Source: Aminobacter niigataensis (lineage in GTDB: Bacteria; Pseudomonadota; Alphaproteobacteria; Rhizobiales; Rhizobiaceae). Taken from it: a stretch of 64,000 bases of DNA. Location: the NCBI RefSeq assembly GCF_014200015.1, contig NZ_JACHOT010000003.1, positions 404,747 through 468,746 on the forward strand, in the 5' to 3' direction. Below the pieces are notes generated by a model. That model made no database searches. It saw only the letters and a program-made list of their open reading frames with translations, and had not been told where the DNA came from. Below are positions 43,518-52,864 of the stretch, piece after piece. The translations under genes were made by a program, and so were the position numbers. The number at the start of each line of letters is the position of its first letter. Position 1 is the stretch's first letter.

Positions 43518-44527
43518 CACGCGGCCTCCTTCATCTGGCGCTGGGCGACAAAGCAGGCGACGCGGTGGCCGCTGGTGCCTGCGACCGACTCGAGCACCGG
43601 CACGCTCTCATGACAGACGCTTTCTGCCAGGGCGCATCGCGGCGCGAATGGGCAGCCCTTGGGGCGACGGCCCGGCTCGGGCGGCGTGCCGCCGATCGAC
43701 GACAGGCGGCTCGCCTGCTCGTCGGAGAGTTTCGGGATCGAGGCGAGCAAGCCGCGTGTGTAGGGATGGGTCGGGCGCGCGAAGAGTTCGCCGACCGGCG
43801 CGTCCTCGACCACGGTTCCGGCATAAAGCACGGCGACGCGGTCGACGAGGCCGGCGATCAGCGCGAGGTCGTGGGTGATCCACACCACCGACATGTTGAG
43901 CTTCTTGCGCAGGTCCTTCACCAGGTCAACGATCTGTGCCTGGATGGTGACGTCGAGTGCGGTCGTCGGCTCGTCGGCGATCAAAAGTTCCGGATCGCAG
44001 GCAAGGCCCATGGCGATCATCACGCGCTGGCGCATACCGCCGGACAGTTCGTGCGGATAGGCGGTGATGCGCTGCTCGGGGCCTGGGATACCGACCAGTC
44101 TCAGCAATTCAATGGCGCGCTTGCGGGCGTCGGCCTTGCTCATGTTGCGATGATAGATGAGCGGCTCGCAGAGCTGGTCGCCGATGCGCATCACCGGGTT
44201 GAGCGAGGTCATCGGATCCTGGAAGACAAAGCCGATCTTGCCACCGCGCACCTGGCGCAGCTCCGACTTCGACATCTTGAGGAGATCGCGGCCGGCGAAC
44301 TCGGCGGTGCCGCCCTTGACCTTGATCTTGTTGGGTAGCAGCCGCACCAGGGAGAGCATGGTCAGGCTCTTGCCGCAGCCGGACTCGCCGACGACGCCGA
44401 CGGTCTCGCCCTTGCCGACGGTCAAATTGATGCCGTCGACGATGATGGCCGGGCCACGGCGGGTTTCGATCTCGATGGTGAGGCCGCGCACGTCGAGCAG
44501 CGGCTTGTTGTCTGCGGGAGCGGTCAT
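43517..44527 (-). CDS. Opp/Dpp-type ABC transporter ATPase (OppD/DppD-like)
   Basis: This is the first ATPase of the importer, 336 residues. Seen: Walker [11 protein letters not shown], signature [16 protein letters not shown], Walker [14 protein letters not shown], and the Opp C-terminal cysteine motif GCPFAPRC. It overlaps the permease gene upstream by 4 bp and the second ATPase gene downstream by one base, so the transporter genes form one operon from 48182 downward. The substrate is not readable from the ATPase. Confidence 0.92.
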   Translation of the reverse strand: MTAPADNKPLLDVRGLTIEIETRRGPAIIVDGINLTVGKGETVGVVGESGCGKSLTMLSLVRLLPNKIKVKGGTAEFAGRDLLKMSKSELRQVRGGKIGFVFQDPMTSLNPVMRIGDQLCEPLIYHRNMSKADARKRAIELLRLVGIPGPEQRITAYPHELSGGMRQRVMIAMGLACDPELLIADEPTTALDVTIQAQIVDLVKDLRKKLNMSVVWITHDLALIAGLVDRVAVLYAGTVVEDAPVGELFARPTHPYTRGLLASIPKLSDEQASRLSSIGGTPPEPGRRPKGCPFAPRCALAESVCHESVPVLESVAGTSGHRVACFVAQRQMKEAA

Positions 44528-45489
44528 TTGCTGCCCCTCGGGTTGAGAGCGTCATTGAGGCCGTCGCCGAGGAAGGAGAAGGCGACGGTGGCGAGGCCGA
44601 GCACGGCTGCGGGTGCGGCGAGCAGATGCGGATAGTGCTGCCAGACGCGCAGGCCGTCGGAAATCATGTTGCCCCAGCTGGGCGTGGGTGGATTGACGCC
44701 GACGCCGAGGAAGGAGAATGCGCTTTCCAGAACCATCGCCGTTCCGAGGCCGGCGCTGACCGAGACGATCAGCGGGCCGATGGCGTTGGGAACGATGTAG
44801 CGTATCAGGATCAGGCGGTTGGTCAGGCCAAGCGCGCGCGCCGCCGTGACATAGGGCCGGCCGCGGATCGACAGTACCTGGGCACGGACGAGGCGGGCAT
44901 AGGGCGGCCAGCTGATCAGGGCCATCGAGCCGAACACCAGCAGGAAATCGACCCAGATGGTCTCGCGGTAGAACGGGTTGAGCGTCGCCTGGTAGCGCGC
45001 TTCCATCCAGGCGGTGAGCGGCGTCTTGAGCGAGGCATTGATGACGACGACCAGCAACAGGTTGGGCACCGACATGGTCATGTCCGTGAACCACATCACG
45101 ATGCGGTCGAAGAGGCCGCCGAAGTAGCCGGCCATGGCGCCGAGGGTGACGCCGATGACGACGGCGATCGTCGTCACGACGATCGCCACCACGAAGGCGG
45201 TGCGGGTGCCGTAGACGACGCGGGAGAAGACATCGCGGCCGAGATCGTCGGTGCCGAACAGATGTGCCAGCGACGGCGCCTGATTACGGGCGGCGAGGTC
45301 CTGGGTGAGGAAATCGTAGGGCGTCAGCCAGGGACCGAAGACGGCGACGAAGGCGAGCAGGATGACGACGGCGAGACCGGCGACCGCCAGCTTGTTGCGC
45401 AGCAGGCGGTGCCAGGCATCGCGCCACAGGCTGACGGGGGGCTCGTCGTCGGCCACGGTGGAGGAGAGATTGACGGGGGTCATCGTCAT
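44524..45489 (-). CDS. Opp/Dpp-type ABC transporter permease (OppC/DppC-like)
   Basis: This is an inner-membrane channel subunit of 321 residues. Seen: the OppC N-terminal pattern (WRDAWHRLLRNKLAVAGL, then HLFGTDDLGRDVFSRVVYG) and six membrane segments. The cytoplasmic EAA loop includes YVTAARALGLTNRLILIRYI, which docks the ATPases. The MTMTPVN start at 45489 lies 2 bp after the stop of the OppB-type gene. An unusual insert of about 30 residues (MEARYQATLNPFYRETIWVD) lies between membrane segments, as in some sugar-linked members of the family. Confidence 0.92.
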   Translation of the reverse strand: MTMTPVNLSSTVADDEPPVSLWRDAWHRLLRNKLAVAGLAVVILLAFVAVFGPWLTPYDFLTQDLAARNQAPSLAHLFGTDDLGRDVFSRVVYGTRTAFVVAIVVTTIAVVIGVTLGAMAGYFGGLFDRIVMWFTDMTMSVPNLLLVVVINASLKTPLTAWMEARYQATLNPFYRETIWVDFLLVFGSMALISWPPYARLVRAQVLSIRGRPYVTAARALGLTNRLILIRYIVPNAIGPLIVSVSAGLGTAMVLESAFSFLGVGVNPPTPSWGNMISDGLRVWQHYPHLLAAPAAVLGLATVAFSFLGDGLNDALNPRGSK

Positions 45490-45490
45490 G

Positions 45491-46447
45491 TCAGCGGCTC
45501 CTCATCGTGTCGTTGGCGCGCGGATCGAGCAGCGGATAGAGCACGTCGACCAGAAGGTTCGACAGCATCACCAGGAACGAGCCGATCAGCGTGATGGCGA
45601 GGATGACGGGATAATCGGAATTGGTCAGCGCCGAGACGGTGAGCCGGCCGAGGCCGGGAAGACCGAACACCAGCTCGACGAAGATGGCGCCGTTGACGAT
45701 AGTGATCATGATCAGGCCGAGCTGGGTGACGACGGGCGTCAGCACGGGCCTGAGGATGTGGCGGAACGCCACCACCATTTCGGGCACGCCCTTGGCGCGG
45801 GCAGTGCGGACGAAATCCTCCGACAGCACCTCGATGACGGCGGCGCGGGTCTGGCGCACGATCAGCGCGATCGGCTGGAAGGAAAGAACGAGCAGCGGCA
45901 GGATGATGCGTGCGTCAAAGATGCCGCCCCAGCCATAGGGAACGCTGCCACCGGGCAGGAAAAGGATCAAAAGCACCATCAGAAGCGGGCCGGCGACATA
46001 GGCCGGGATCGCCCACAGGAACAGCGCCGAGCCGAGGATCGCATAGTCGATCTTGGTGTTCTGGTTCATCGCCGCAATCATGCCAAGCGGAACGGCTACG
46101 ATGGCTGTCAGGATGACGGCGCAGAGGCCGAGCTTGAACGAGACCGGGGCCGCGGCCGAAACCATCGCCCACACCGAACGGCCCGAGGTCAGCGAATTGC
46201 CGAAATTGCCCTGGATCAGGTTGAGGATATAGCTGCCGAACTGGACGAGAAACGGCCGGTTGAGGCCGGCGGCATCGCGGATCGCCTCGATCTTCTCGGG
46301 ATTGTAGGCGACGTCGCCGGGGGCGCGCAGGAAGATCAGCTTGATCGGGTCGCCGGCGCCGAAATAGGCCATGGCATAGACGGCCAGCATGACCAGCAGA
46401 ACGGACGGGATCCACAGCAGCAGCCGTGTTGCAATATAACGCAGCAT
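45491..46447 (-). CDS. Opp/Dpp-type ABC transporter permease (OppB/DppB-like)
   Basis: This is the second channel subunit, 318 residues. Seen: the OppB N-terminus MLRYIATRLLLWIPSVLLVM, six membrane segments and the EAA loop DFVRTARAKGVPEMVVAFRH. I chose the ATG at 46447, because the longer open frame to 46561 runs through the intercistronic hairpin. GAGGAGC is not at the ideal place, so initiation may depend on flow from oppA. It is followed at once by the OppC-type gene. Confidence 0.92.
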   Translation of the reverse strand: MLRYIATRLLLWIPSVLLVMLAVYAMAYFGAGDPIKLIFLRAPGDVAYNPEKIEAIRDAAGLNRPFLVQFGSYILNLIQGNFGNSLTSGRSVWAMVSAAAPVSFKLGLCAVILTAIVAVPLGMIAAMNQNTKIDYAILGSALFLWAIPAYVAGPLLMVLLILFLPGGSVPYGWGGIFDARIILPLLVLSFQPIALIVRQTRAAVIEVLSEDFVRTARAKGVPEMVVAFRHILRPVLTPVVTQLGLIMITIVNGAIFVELVFGLPGLGRLTVSALTNSDYPVILAITLIGSFLVMLSNLLVDVLYPLLDPRANDTMRSR

Positions 46448-46493
46448 GGCGGGCGGCCTCCCACCGCTCGGTAAGTTCCAAAGAGGAGCATAA

Positions 46494-46514
46494 CACGGGG
46501 GCCGAGCCCCCGTG
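46494..46514 (-). other. Intercistronic hairpin between binding-protein and permease genes
   Basis: CACGGGGGC (46494-46502) pairs perfectly with GCCCCCGTG (46506-46514) around CGA, a very stable 9-bp stem. It lies 16 bp after the binding-protein stop and lacks a T run, so partial attenuation or mRNA stabilisation is more likely than full termination. Confidence 0.65.
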
Positions 46515-46529
46515 CGCTTCACCGGGGCA

Positions 46530-48182
46530 TCAGCCGACGGTGATTTCCCAAGGGGCGACAACCTGCCAGTCGAGGTTCTTGTCGATGCCCTTCACATTGG
46601 CATTGGCCCAACGCGACATCGCCTGCGCGTACCAGGGGATGAAGGTCCAGTCCTCGCGGAAGGTCTTCTGGGCTTCCTGGGCAAGGGCAATGCGCTGCGG
46701 GTCGTCCGCCGCCTTGCTAGCGGCTTCGGCCAGCAACTGGTCGACCTTGTCGTTCTTGTAGCCGCCGAGCTTGTTCTGGGCGTTGGACGAGGTCGAAGCG
46801 ATCGAGCCGGCGAGATAGCTCGCCGCATCGGGCACGCGGGTGCCGACGTCGTCGCGGAAGATCTGCACCGCGTTCTGGTCCGGACCGGCATAGGCGTCCT
46901 GCTGCGGCTTCATGTCGACGGCGGTGATGCCGAGATTCTGGCGCCACTGCTCGGCGATGAACTGGGCCGCCGCCTCGTTGGCCGGCGAAGAGATGCCAAC
47001 GAACAGGATCTTGGGCAGGCGCTCGGGGCCGCCATAGGTCGACTCGGCAAGCAGCTTCTTGGCGCCCTCCGGATCGTAGGGATAAGGCTCGAAGCCGGAA
47101 TTGTCGGCGCCGGGCACCGAGTTGAGGATCTGGTCGGTCTTCTTGTGCGGGCCGTCGGGGAACGAGGCCTTCATCAGTCCATCGCGGTCGACCGCCATGA
47201 TCAAGGCCTGGCGGACCTTGGGATCGTCCATCGGCGCGCGCTTGGAATTGAACCAGAAGTGCTGGCCGGTCGGGATGATCGGGCCGGCGGCGAAGTCGGC
47301 GCCGAGGTCCTGGACGATGGTCGAGGTGACGAGCTCGGTGTGGGCGTTGAATTCGCCCGACTTGAGCAGCGAAGTCGCCGTCACATTGTCCTCGATCGAG
47401 GTGATCTCGATGCGGGTGAGCTTGGGTTTCGGGCCGAAGAAATTCTCGTTGGGTTCGAACACCAGCTTGCCGCTGTCGATGTCGATGCTGGTCAGCTTAA
47501 ACGGGCCGGAATAGACCGCACCTGCATCCGGCGTGAACCAGTCCTGGATCTCGTTGCCGTCTTCGCCGCGCGACTGCGAGGCCTTGGTGATCGGCACGAT
47601 ATGGTTGGCGACGCGCATGAAATAAATCGGGTCGGCTTCGGTCAGCGTCACGACGACGGTGCCCTCATCAGGCGTGGCGACGCCCGAGATTTCGGTGGCG
47701 GTGCCGCCGGTCACCTCGGCGAAGCCAGCGACCTTGGCCAAGACTTGATCGGCGCGCTGGCTCTTGGTGCCGGGCATCGCAGCCACGTTCCACGAACCGG
47801 CGACGTCGCCCGAGGTGATCTTGCTGCCGTCGGAGAAGGTCGCCTTGGGATCGAGCTTGAAGGTCCAGGTCTTGGAGTCGGCCGAGCCTTCCCAACTCGC
47901 GAAGACGTAAGGGTGGATCTTGCCTTCGCTGTCGAAATACATCGGCGAGGCCCACCAGGCCGAGTTCCAGCGATAAGGCACGCCGCCGCCGCGCAGCGGC
48001 GACCAGTCCTGGTTGAAGGCAGGGTTGGCGACCTTCAGCACCTGACCTTCCTGCGCAAAGACGATCTTGGCATCGAGCCCGAGCAAGGTGAAGCCGACAG
48101 CACCGCCCAGGCCGAGCCTGAGCGCATCGCGGCGGGTCATCCCGGCGCGTGGCCGTGCAGTCTCGGAAATCCGTTTCGACAT
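46530..48182 (-). CDS. Tat-exported substrate-binding protein of Opp-type importer
   Basis: This is the periplasmic receptor of the importer, SBP_bac_5 (OppA/DppA) family, 550 residues. Seen: a twin-arginine signal (MTRRDALRLGLGG, residues 15-27, then a hydrophobic core ending VFAQ), so the protein probably folds in the cytoplasm before export. The SBP_bac_5 fold follows (YVFASWEGSADSKTWTFKLD and KVRQALIMAVDRDGLMKASF). The ATG at 48182 is preceded by GGGAGGA. It is the first gene of a nine-gene run reaching 38605. The ligand could be a sugar acid or conjugate handled by the enzymes of the island (inference). Confidence 0.9.
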   Translation of the reverse strand: MSKRISETARPRAGMTRRDALRLGLGGAVGFTLLGLDAKIVFAQEGQVLKVANPAFNQDWSPLRGGGVPYRWNSAWWASPMYFDSEGKIHPYVFASWEGSADSKTWTFKLDPKATFSDGSKITSGDVAGSWNVAAMPGTKSQRADQVLAKVAGFAEVTGGTATEISGVATPDEGTVVVTLTEADPIYFMRVANHIVPITKASQSRGEDGNEIQDWFTPDAGAVYSGPFKLTSIDIDSGKLVFEPNENFFGPKPKLTRIEITSIEDNVTATSLLKSGEFNAHTELVTSTIVQDLGADFAAGPIIPTGQHFWFNSKRAPMDDPKVRQALIMAVDRDGLMKASFPDGPHKKTDQILNSVPGADNSGFEPYPYDPEGAKKLLAESTYGGPERLPKILFVGISSPANEAAAQFIAEQWRQNLGITAVDMKPQQDAYAGPDQNAVQIFRDDVGTRVPDAASYLAGSIASTSSNAQNKLGGYKNDKVDQLLAEAASKAADDPQRIALAQEAQKTFREDWTFIPWYAQAMSRWANANVKGIDKNLDWQVVAPWEITVG

Positions 48183-48567
48183 GACATTCCTCCCGTGAAA
48201 TCCATGAACGGCGATGCTCTGGTCGGATGCAATGGCAGCAGACACGGAAGCGGCAACCGTGGCCGAACAAATGCCGCCATATTGTAAACATGTCAATTCA
48301 TTTTTTCAGATAGCGCGGCACGAAAATTAGCCCTCGGTGAAATGTACAATAAAATCTCTTTAGAAATCAATGTTGTACAGCACCATCAGATTCAAGCTGC
48401 GATCTGACATCGGAAAAAGCAACTTGACAACTTGCCTGCTTGCGATCAGTTTCCGACCATAAAGCCAAGTGCAGTTTGCGCCCCCGAGGGGCATGCGCTC
48501 GGGAGGATTCCAGCAAGCGGGGCGCCGAACGACCGGCACTGCCTGCGGACAAGACGGACAGGGAGCG
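48183..48567. promoter_or_regulatory. Divergent promoter region of the acid-sugar island with candidate GntR sites
   Basis: This 385-bp AT-richer gap separates the minus-strand importer run from the plus-strand pdxA2 run. It holds TGTACAAT at 48343-48350 and TTGTACAG at 48373-48380, centred 30 bp apart. It also holds the imperfect palindrome ATTGTAAACATGTCAAT at 48281-48297. All are the TGTACA/ACATGT type seen at FCD-GntR operators. No gene is evident in the gap. The region 48400-48567 downstream of the sites is the pdxA2 leader. Confidence 0.5.
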
Positions 48568-49557
48568 ATGGCGAGTTCTAGCCGCACGATTGGCATCACC
48601 ATGGGGGACCCCGCCGGGGTCGGCCCCGAGATCATCTGCAAGTCGCTGGCCGAAATGAATGCCGCCGACCGCGCCACCATGCGCGTCTTCGGCAATCGCG
48701 ACAGCCTGGAGGCGGCGGCAAGGATTGTCGGCGCGCCGCTGAAATTCGCCTTGGTCTCCGATGGAGCCGACACGGTGGCCGTCGAGCATGTCGCCATCGA
48801 GGGCGGCCCAATCGCCTTCGGCAAGATCGACACCCGTGCCGGCGACGCCTCGTTCCGCTTCATTGCGCGTGCGGTGGAGGCGGCGACCGCAGGCGAGATC
48901 GGCTGCATCGTCACCGCGCCGATCAACAAGGAAGCGCTGAACCTTGCCGGCCACCATTATGACGGCCACACCGGCATGCTGGCGCATCTCACCAATTCGC
49001 GCTCGTCCTGGATGCTGCTCGCCGCCGAACGCATGTCGGTGATCCACGTCTCGACGCATGTGTCGCTGCAAGAGGCGATCGCCCGGGTGAAGCCGGAGCG
49101 CATCCTCGAGACCATTCGTACCGGGTATCGCCATCTGCGCCGCATCGGCATTGAAAACCCGCGCATCGCGGTCGCCGGCCTCAACCCGCATTGTGGCGAG
49201 AACGGCCTGTTCGGCACCGAGGACGACGAGTTCATCGCTCCCGCAGTGGCCGCGGCCAAGGCCGAGGGCATCGACGCCTACGGTCCGGTTCCGCCCGACA
49301 CGGTCTTCCACCGCGCCTATTCGGGTGCCTTCGACCTCGTGGTCGCGCAGTATCACGACCAGGGTCACATCCCGATGAAGCTCGTCGCCTTCGACAGCGG
49401 GGTCAACATTTCGCTCGGCCTGCCCATCGACCGCACCTCGGTCGACCACGGCACCGCCTTCGACATTGCCGGGACCGGCAAGGCCAATCACGTCAACATG
49501 AACGCGGCGATCGCCTATGCGCGCAAGCTCGCCGGAACGCCTCGGGTGACCGCATGA
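48568..49557 (+). CDS. pdxA2: 4-phospho-D-threonate 3-dehydrogenase-like (PdxA2 family)
   Basis: This is a PdxA-family NAD-dependent metalloenzyme of 329 residues. PdxA acts in vitamin B6 synthesis, whereas the PdxA2 branch oxidises and decarboxylates 4-phospho-D-threonate to dihydroxyacetone phosphate. Seen: GDPAGVGPE at residues 13-21 and the metal-ligand histidines in [19 protein letters not shown] and [11 protein letters not shown]. The ATG at 48568 has AGGGAG before it. Two facts favour the catabolic branch: the DUF1537 kinase in the same island, and the 4-bp overlap with a DapA-family gene. Sequence alone does not fully exclude a biosynthetic PdxA. Confidence 0.85.
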   Translation: MASSSRTIGITMGDPAGVGPEIICKSLAEMNAADRATMRVFGNRDSLEAAARIVGAPLKFALVSDGADTVAVEHVAIEGGPIAFGKIDTRAGDASFRFIARAVEAATAGEIGCIVTAPINKEALNLAGHHYDGHTGMLAHLTNSRSSWMLLAAERMSVIHVSTHVSLQEAIARVKPERILETIRTGYRHLRRIGIENPRIAVAGLNPHCGENGLFGTEDDEFIAPAVAAAKAEGIDAYGPVPPDTVFHRAYSGAFDLVVAQYHDQGHIPMKLVAFDSGVNISLGLPIDRTSVDHGTAFDIAGTGKANHVNMNAAIAYARKLAGTPRVTA

Positions 49558-50459
49558 CCAATTTCGCCATTTCCGGCGTCTTCTCCGCCGCCGCCACGCC
49601 GATCAATGCCGACCTTTCGCCCGACCACGGCCTGCTGGCTGCGCACTGCCAAAGGCTGCTCGACGAGGGCTGCCATGGTGTGGCGCTGCTCGGCACGACC
49701 GGCGAGGCCAATTCGTTCTCGCTCGGCGAGCGCAAGGCAATGCTGGAACGCGTCGTCAAGGCAGGCGTTGATGCCGACAAGCTGATGCCCGGCACCGGCG
49801 TCGCCGCCATCCCCGAAACCATCGAGCTGACCCGCCATGCGCTGTCGATCGGTATCGAGAAGGTCGTGATGCTACCGCCCTTCTACTACAAGGGCGTGTC
49901 CGATAGCGGGCTGTTCGACGCCTATGCCCGCATCCTCGAAGGCGTCGCCGACGACCGGCTCAAGGTCGTGCTCTACCATATCCCCCAGGTGTCGGGCATT
50001 CCGCTGTCAGTGGAACTCGTCGGCCGGCTGATCCAGGCCTTCCCGAAAACCGTCGTCGGCATCAAGGAATCCAAGGGCGATTTCGCCAACATGCAGGCGC
50101 TGGTGAAGGCCTATCCCGGCTTCGCGGTGTTCCCGGGCGCCGATCCGCTGATGCTGCCGCTTTTGCGCGAAGGCGGAGCGGGCTGCATCACGGCGACGTC
50201 CAACCTGATCGCGGATTCGCTGCGCACCGTGTTCGACAACCATGCCAACCCGACCGAACAGGCAAAGGTCGAGGCGGCGCAGGCGCGCATCAACGCCTGG
50301 CGCAACCTCTCCAACAGCTACGCCCAGATCCCGACCATCAAGGCGATGGTCGGCCTGAAGCATGGCGAGAAGGCATGGCAGCGGCTGCGGCCGCCGCTGG
50401 TCGGCTTGAGCGACGGCGAGATGGCAGAGCTGAAGCCGCAGCTCGAACAGCTGCCGTAA
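49554..50459 (+). CDS. DapA/NAL-family Schiff-base aldolase or lyase
   Basis: This is a class I aldolase-type TIM barrel of 301 residues, in the family that includes dihydrodipicolinate synthase, N-acetylneuraminate lyase and 2-keto-3-deoxy sugar-acid aldolases. Seen: GTTGE at residues 47-51 (pyruvate carboxylate site), Tyr141 in YHIP, and the Schiff-base Lys171 in GIKESKG. The ATG overlaps the pdxA2 stop by 4 bp (ATGA). In a catabolic island it more probably cleaves a 2-keto-3-deoxy acid to pyruvate and an aldehyde than makes lysine precursors. The iron-type alcohol dehydrogenase two genes on could then handle the aldehyde. Confidence 0.85.
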   Translation: MTNFAISGVFSAAATPINADLSPDHGLLAAHCQRLLDEGCHGVALLGTTGEANSFSLGERKAMLERVVKAGVDADKLMPGTGVAAIPETIELTRHALSIGIEKVVMLPPFYYKGVSDSGLFDAYARILEGVADDRLKVVLYHIPQVSGIPLSVELVGRLIQAFPKTVVGIKESKGDFANMQALVKAYPGFAVFPGADPLMLPLLREGGAGCITATSNLIADSLRTVFDNHANPTEQAKVEAAQARINAWRNLSNSYAQIPTIKAMVGLKHGEKAWQRLRPPLVGLSDGEMAELKPQLEQLP

Positions 50460-50469
50460 GGAGGTTTCG

Positions 50470-51675
50470 ATGACCACCAACGCGGCCCAAGCACAATCAT
50501 CCGCTGCAGTCATGACCCACGCGGATGTTGCCGCGCAGATGGACGGCAAGTTGCATCAGGTGTCTGTGGGACGCGCCGACGCGTTCCTGCCATCGCCGAC
50601 GGTGCAAAACCACGCCGCGAACCTCAGCCTGCTGCCCGACGGCACGCTCGCCTGCGTCTGGTTCGGCGGCACGATGGAAGGCATGGGCGACATCTCGGTC
50701 TACCTGTCGCGTCTGGCACCCGGTTCCGACACCTGGTCGGCACCGGAAAAGATGTCGGACGATGCGCAGAAATCAGAACAGAACCCACTGCTGTTCAACG
50801 CGCCCGACGGCAAGGTGTGCCTGCTCTACACCTCGCAGACCTCGGGCCACCAGGACGGCGCTATCGTCAAGCGACGCATCTCCGAGGATGGCGGCAAGAG
50901 CTTCGGCGAGGTGTCGGTGCTCTGCGACATCCCCGGGACCTTCGTACGCCAACCGATCATCATCAACGATCGCGGCGAGTGGCTGCTGCCGGTGTTCCGC
51001 TGCATCGGCCGACCGGGGACGCGCTGGAGCGGCGATGTCGACACCGCTGCCGTGCTCATCTCCACCGATGCCGGCACAAGCTGGACCATGCATGACGTGC
51101 CCGACAGCATCGGCGCCGTGCACATGAACATCGTGCCGCTCGGCGGTGACGAGATGGTAGCGCTTTACCGCAACCGCTTCTCCGAGCAGGTGCTGCGCAG
51201 CCGCTCGCATGACGGCGGCCGCCGTTGGAGCGCCCCTGAAACGACCGAGCTGCCCAACAATAATTCGTCGGTCCAGGCCGTGCAAACAGGCGATGGCCGC
51301 ATTGCCATCGTGTACAACCACGCCAATGCGTCGATGTCGGATGACCGGCGCCTTTCGCTCTATGACGAGATCGAGGGCGACGAGCCGGTCGCGACCGAGC
51401 CTGCTGCCGAGCCGGAGGGCCGCAAGGCCGTCTGGGGCGTGCCGCGCGCGCCGCTCAGCCTCGCCTTCTCGTCCGATGGCGGCGCAACCTTCGGCGAACG
51501 GATCGACCTCGAGACCGGCGATGGCTTCTGCCTGACCAACAATTCGAAGGACGGGCTGAACCGCGAGTTTTCCTACCCGTCGATCCTGGCGACTGACGAC
51601 GGCACGATCCACGTCGCCTTCACCTATTTCCGCCGCGCCATCAAATACGTCCGCCTCTCCCCGGCCGACAGCTGA
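50470..51675 (+). CDS. Sialidase-fold (BNR/Asp-box) protein without signal peptide
   Basis: This 401-residue protein is of the sialidase/neuraminidase-like six-bladed propeller superfamily. Seen: Asp-box-like repeats such as SEDGGKSFGE, STDAGTSWT, SHDGGRRWS and SSDGGATFGE, spaced through the protein, and an N-terminal NLSLLPDGTLACVWFGGTMEG. There is no signal peptide or anchor, so it acts in the cytosol on an imported compound. It starts 10 bp after the DapA-family gene with AAGGAGG upstream. Possible roles are hydrolysis or trans-elimination of a glycoside or ulosonic-acid conjugate. The family is catalytically diverse, and I cannot place the substrate. Confidence 0.78.
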   Translation: MTTNAAQAQSSAAVMTHADVAAQMDGKLHQVSVGRADAFLPSPTVQNHAANLSLLPDGTLACVWFGGTMEGMGDISVYLSRLAPGSDTWSAPEKMSDDAQKSEQNPLLFNAPDGKVCLLYTSQTSGHQDGAIVKRRISEDGGKSFGEVSVLCDIPGTFVRQPIIINDRGEWLLPVFRCIGRPGTRWSGDVDTAAVLISTDAGTSWTMHDVPDSIGAVHMNIVPLGGDEMVALYRNRFSEQVLRSRSHDGGRRWSAPETTELPNNNSSVQAVQTGDGRIAIVYNHANASMSDDRRLSLYDEIEGDEPVATEPAAEPEGRKAVWGVPRAPLSLAFSSDGGATFGERIDLETGDGFCLTNNSKDGLNREFSYPSILATDDGTIHVAFTYFRRAIKYVRLSPADS

Positions 51676-51715
51676 TGCCTGATCGCGGCGACCATATCCA
51701 GCAGGAGCATAGACG

Positions 51716-52846
51716 ATGACCGGTCTCAGCATGCCCATATCGATCGTTCGGCCTCCGGTCATCGAATTCGGTCCCGGCGTGGTTTCCCGGCTTGCCGGCT
51801 GGGTGAAGGCGCGCAACGCCAAGAAGGCACTCGTCGTCGCCGACGCCTTCAATGCCACGCGCGTGGCGACACTCGATCTCGGCATCGAAACGGTCGTCTT
51901 CGGCGAAGTGCGCCCTGAACCGGACCTGCCCAATCTCGAAAAAGTGCTGGAACTTGCCGCGCTGTCGCAAGCCGACCTGATCGTCGGTTTCGGCGGCGGC
52001 AGCGCGATGGATCTCGCCAAGCTCGTCTCGGTGATGGCCGGTAGCGGGCAGCGGCTGCAGGACATCGTCGGCGTCGGCAAGGCGGCCAAGCGCCGGGTCG
52101 CGCTCGCCCAGGTGCCGACGACGTCGGGCACCGGCAGCGAGGCCGGCATCCGCGCCCTGGTCACCGACCCGGAGACGCAAGCCAAGCTCGCCGTCGAAAG
52201 CATCGAGATGCTGGCCGACATCGCCATCGTCGACCCGGCGCTGACGATGACCGTGCCACCGGCCGTCACCGCCGCCACCGGCGTCGATGCCATGGCCCAT
52301 TGCGTCGAGGCCTACACCAACAAGAAGGCGCATCCGATGATTGACCTCTACGCGCTGGAAGGGGTGAAGCTGGTCGGCCGCTATCTCGCCCGCGCGGTCA
52401 AGGACGGCAGCAACGTCGAGGCCCGCGCCGGGCTGGCGCTCGCCTCGCTCTATGGCGGCTTCTGCCTGGGCCCGGTCAACACCGCCGGCGGCCATGCGCT
52501 CGCCTATCCGCTGGGCACGCGCTGGCACATCGCCCATGGTGCGGCCAACGCACTGATCTTCCCGCATGTGCTCGCCTTCAACCTGCCGGCGGCCTCGGAA
52601 AAGACCGGGCACATCCTATCAGCACTCGGCCTGCCAGAGGCGAATGCCGTGCAGGACGTGTTCGGGTCGACGCATGACTATTGCGCCTCGCTCGGCATCG
52701 AGATGAGGCTGTCCCAGCTCGGCGTGCCGGAGAACGACCTGGAGACGATGGCAGACGACGCCTTCGCCATCCGCCGTCTGCTCGACAACAACCCGCGCGA
52801 ACTGGCGCGAGGCGACATCCTGTCGATCTACCGGACAGCCTACTGA
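51716..52846 (+). CDS. Iron-containing alcohol dehydrogenase family protein
   Basis: This group III NAD(P)-dependent alcohol dehydrogenase has 376 residues. Seen: the nucleotide-binding GGGSAMD at residues 93-99, TTSGTGSE at 135-142, and the metal ligands Asp191, His195, His260 and His274. It is the last gene of the four-gene plus-strand run, 40 bp after the sialidase-fold gene. Members reduce aldehydes, oxidise hydroxy acids or process maleylacetate. Here reduction or oxidation of an aldehyde released by the DapA-family enzyme is the simplest idea (inference). It converges on a CoA-ligase gene with an 18-bp gap. Confidence 0.9.
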   Translation: MTGLSMPISIVRPPVIEFGPGVVSRLAGWVKARNAKKALVVADAFNATRVATLDLGIETVVFGEVRPEPDLPNLEKVLELAALSQADLIVGFGGGSAMDLAKLVSVMAGSGQRLQDIVGVGKAAKRRVALAQVPTTSGTGSEAGIRALVTDPETQAKLAVESIEMLADIAIVDPALTMTVPPAVTAATGVDAMAHCVEAYTNKKAHPMIDLYALEGVKLVGRYLARAVKDGSNVEARAGLALASLYGGFCLGPVNTAGGHALAYPLGTRWHIAHGAANALIFPHVLAFNLPAASEKTGHILSALGLPEANAVQDVFGSTHDYCASLGIEMRLSQLGVPENDLETMADDAFAIRRLLDNNPRELARGDILSIYRTAY

Positions 52847-52864
52847 GGCAGCGGCTGCCGGGGA

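Noticed and set aside
49554..50459. DapA-family gene considered as the lysine-biosynthetic dihydrodipicolinate synthase
   Set aside because: Its 4-bp overlap with pdxA2 and its position in a catabolic island make a sugar-acid lyase more likely, although sequence alone does not exclude DapA activity.
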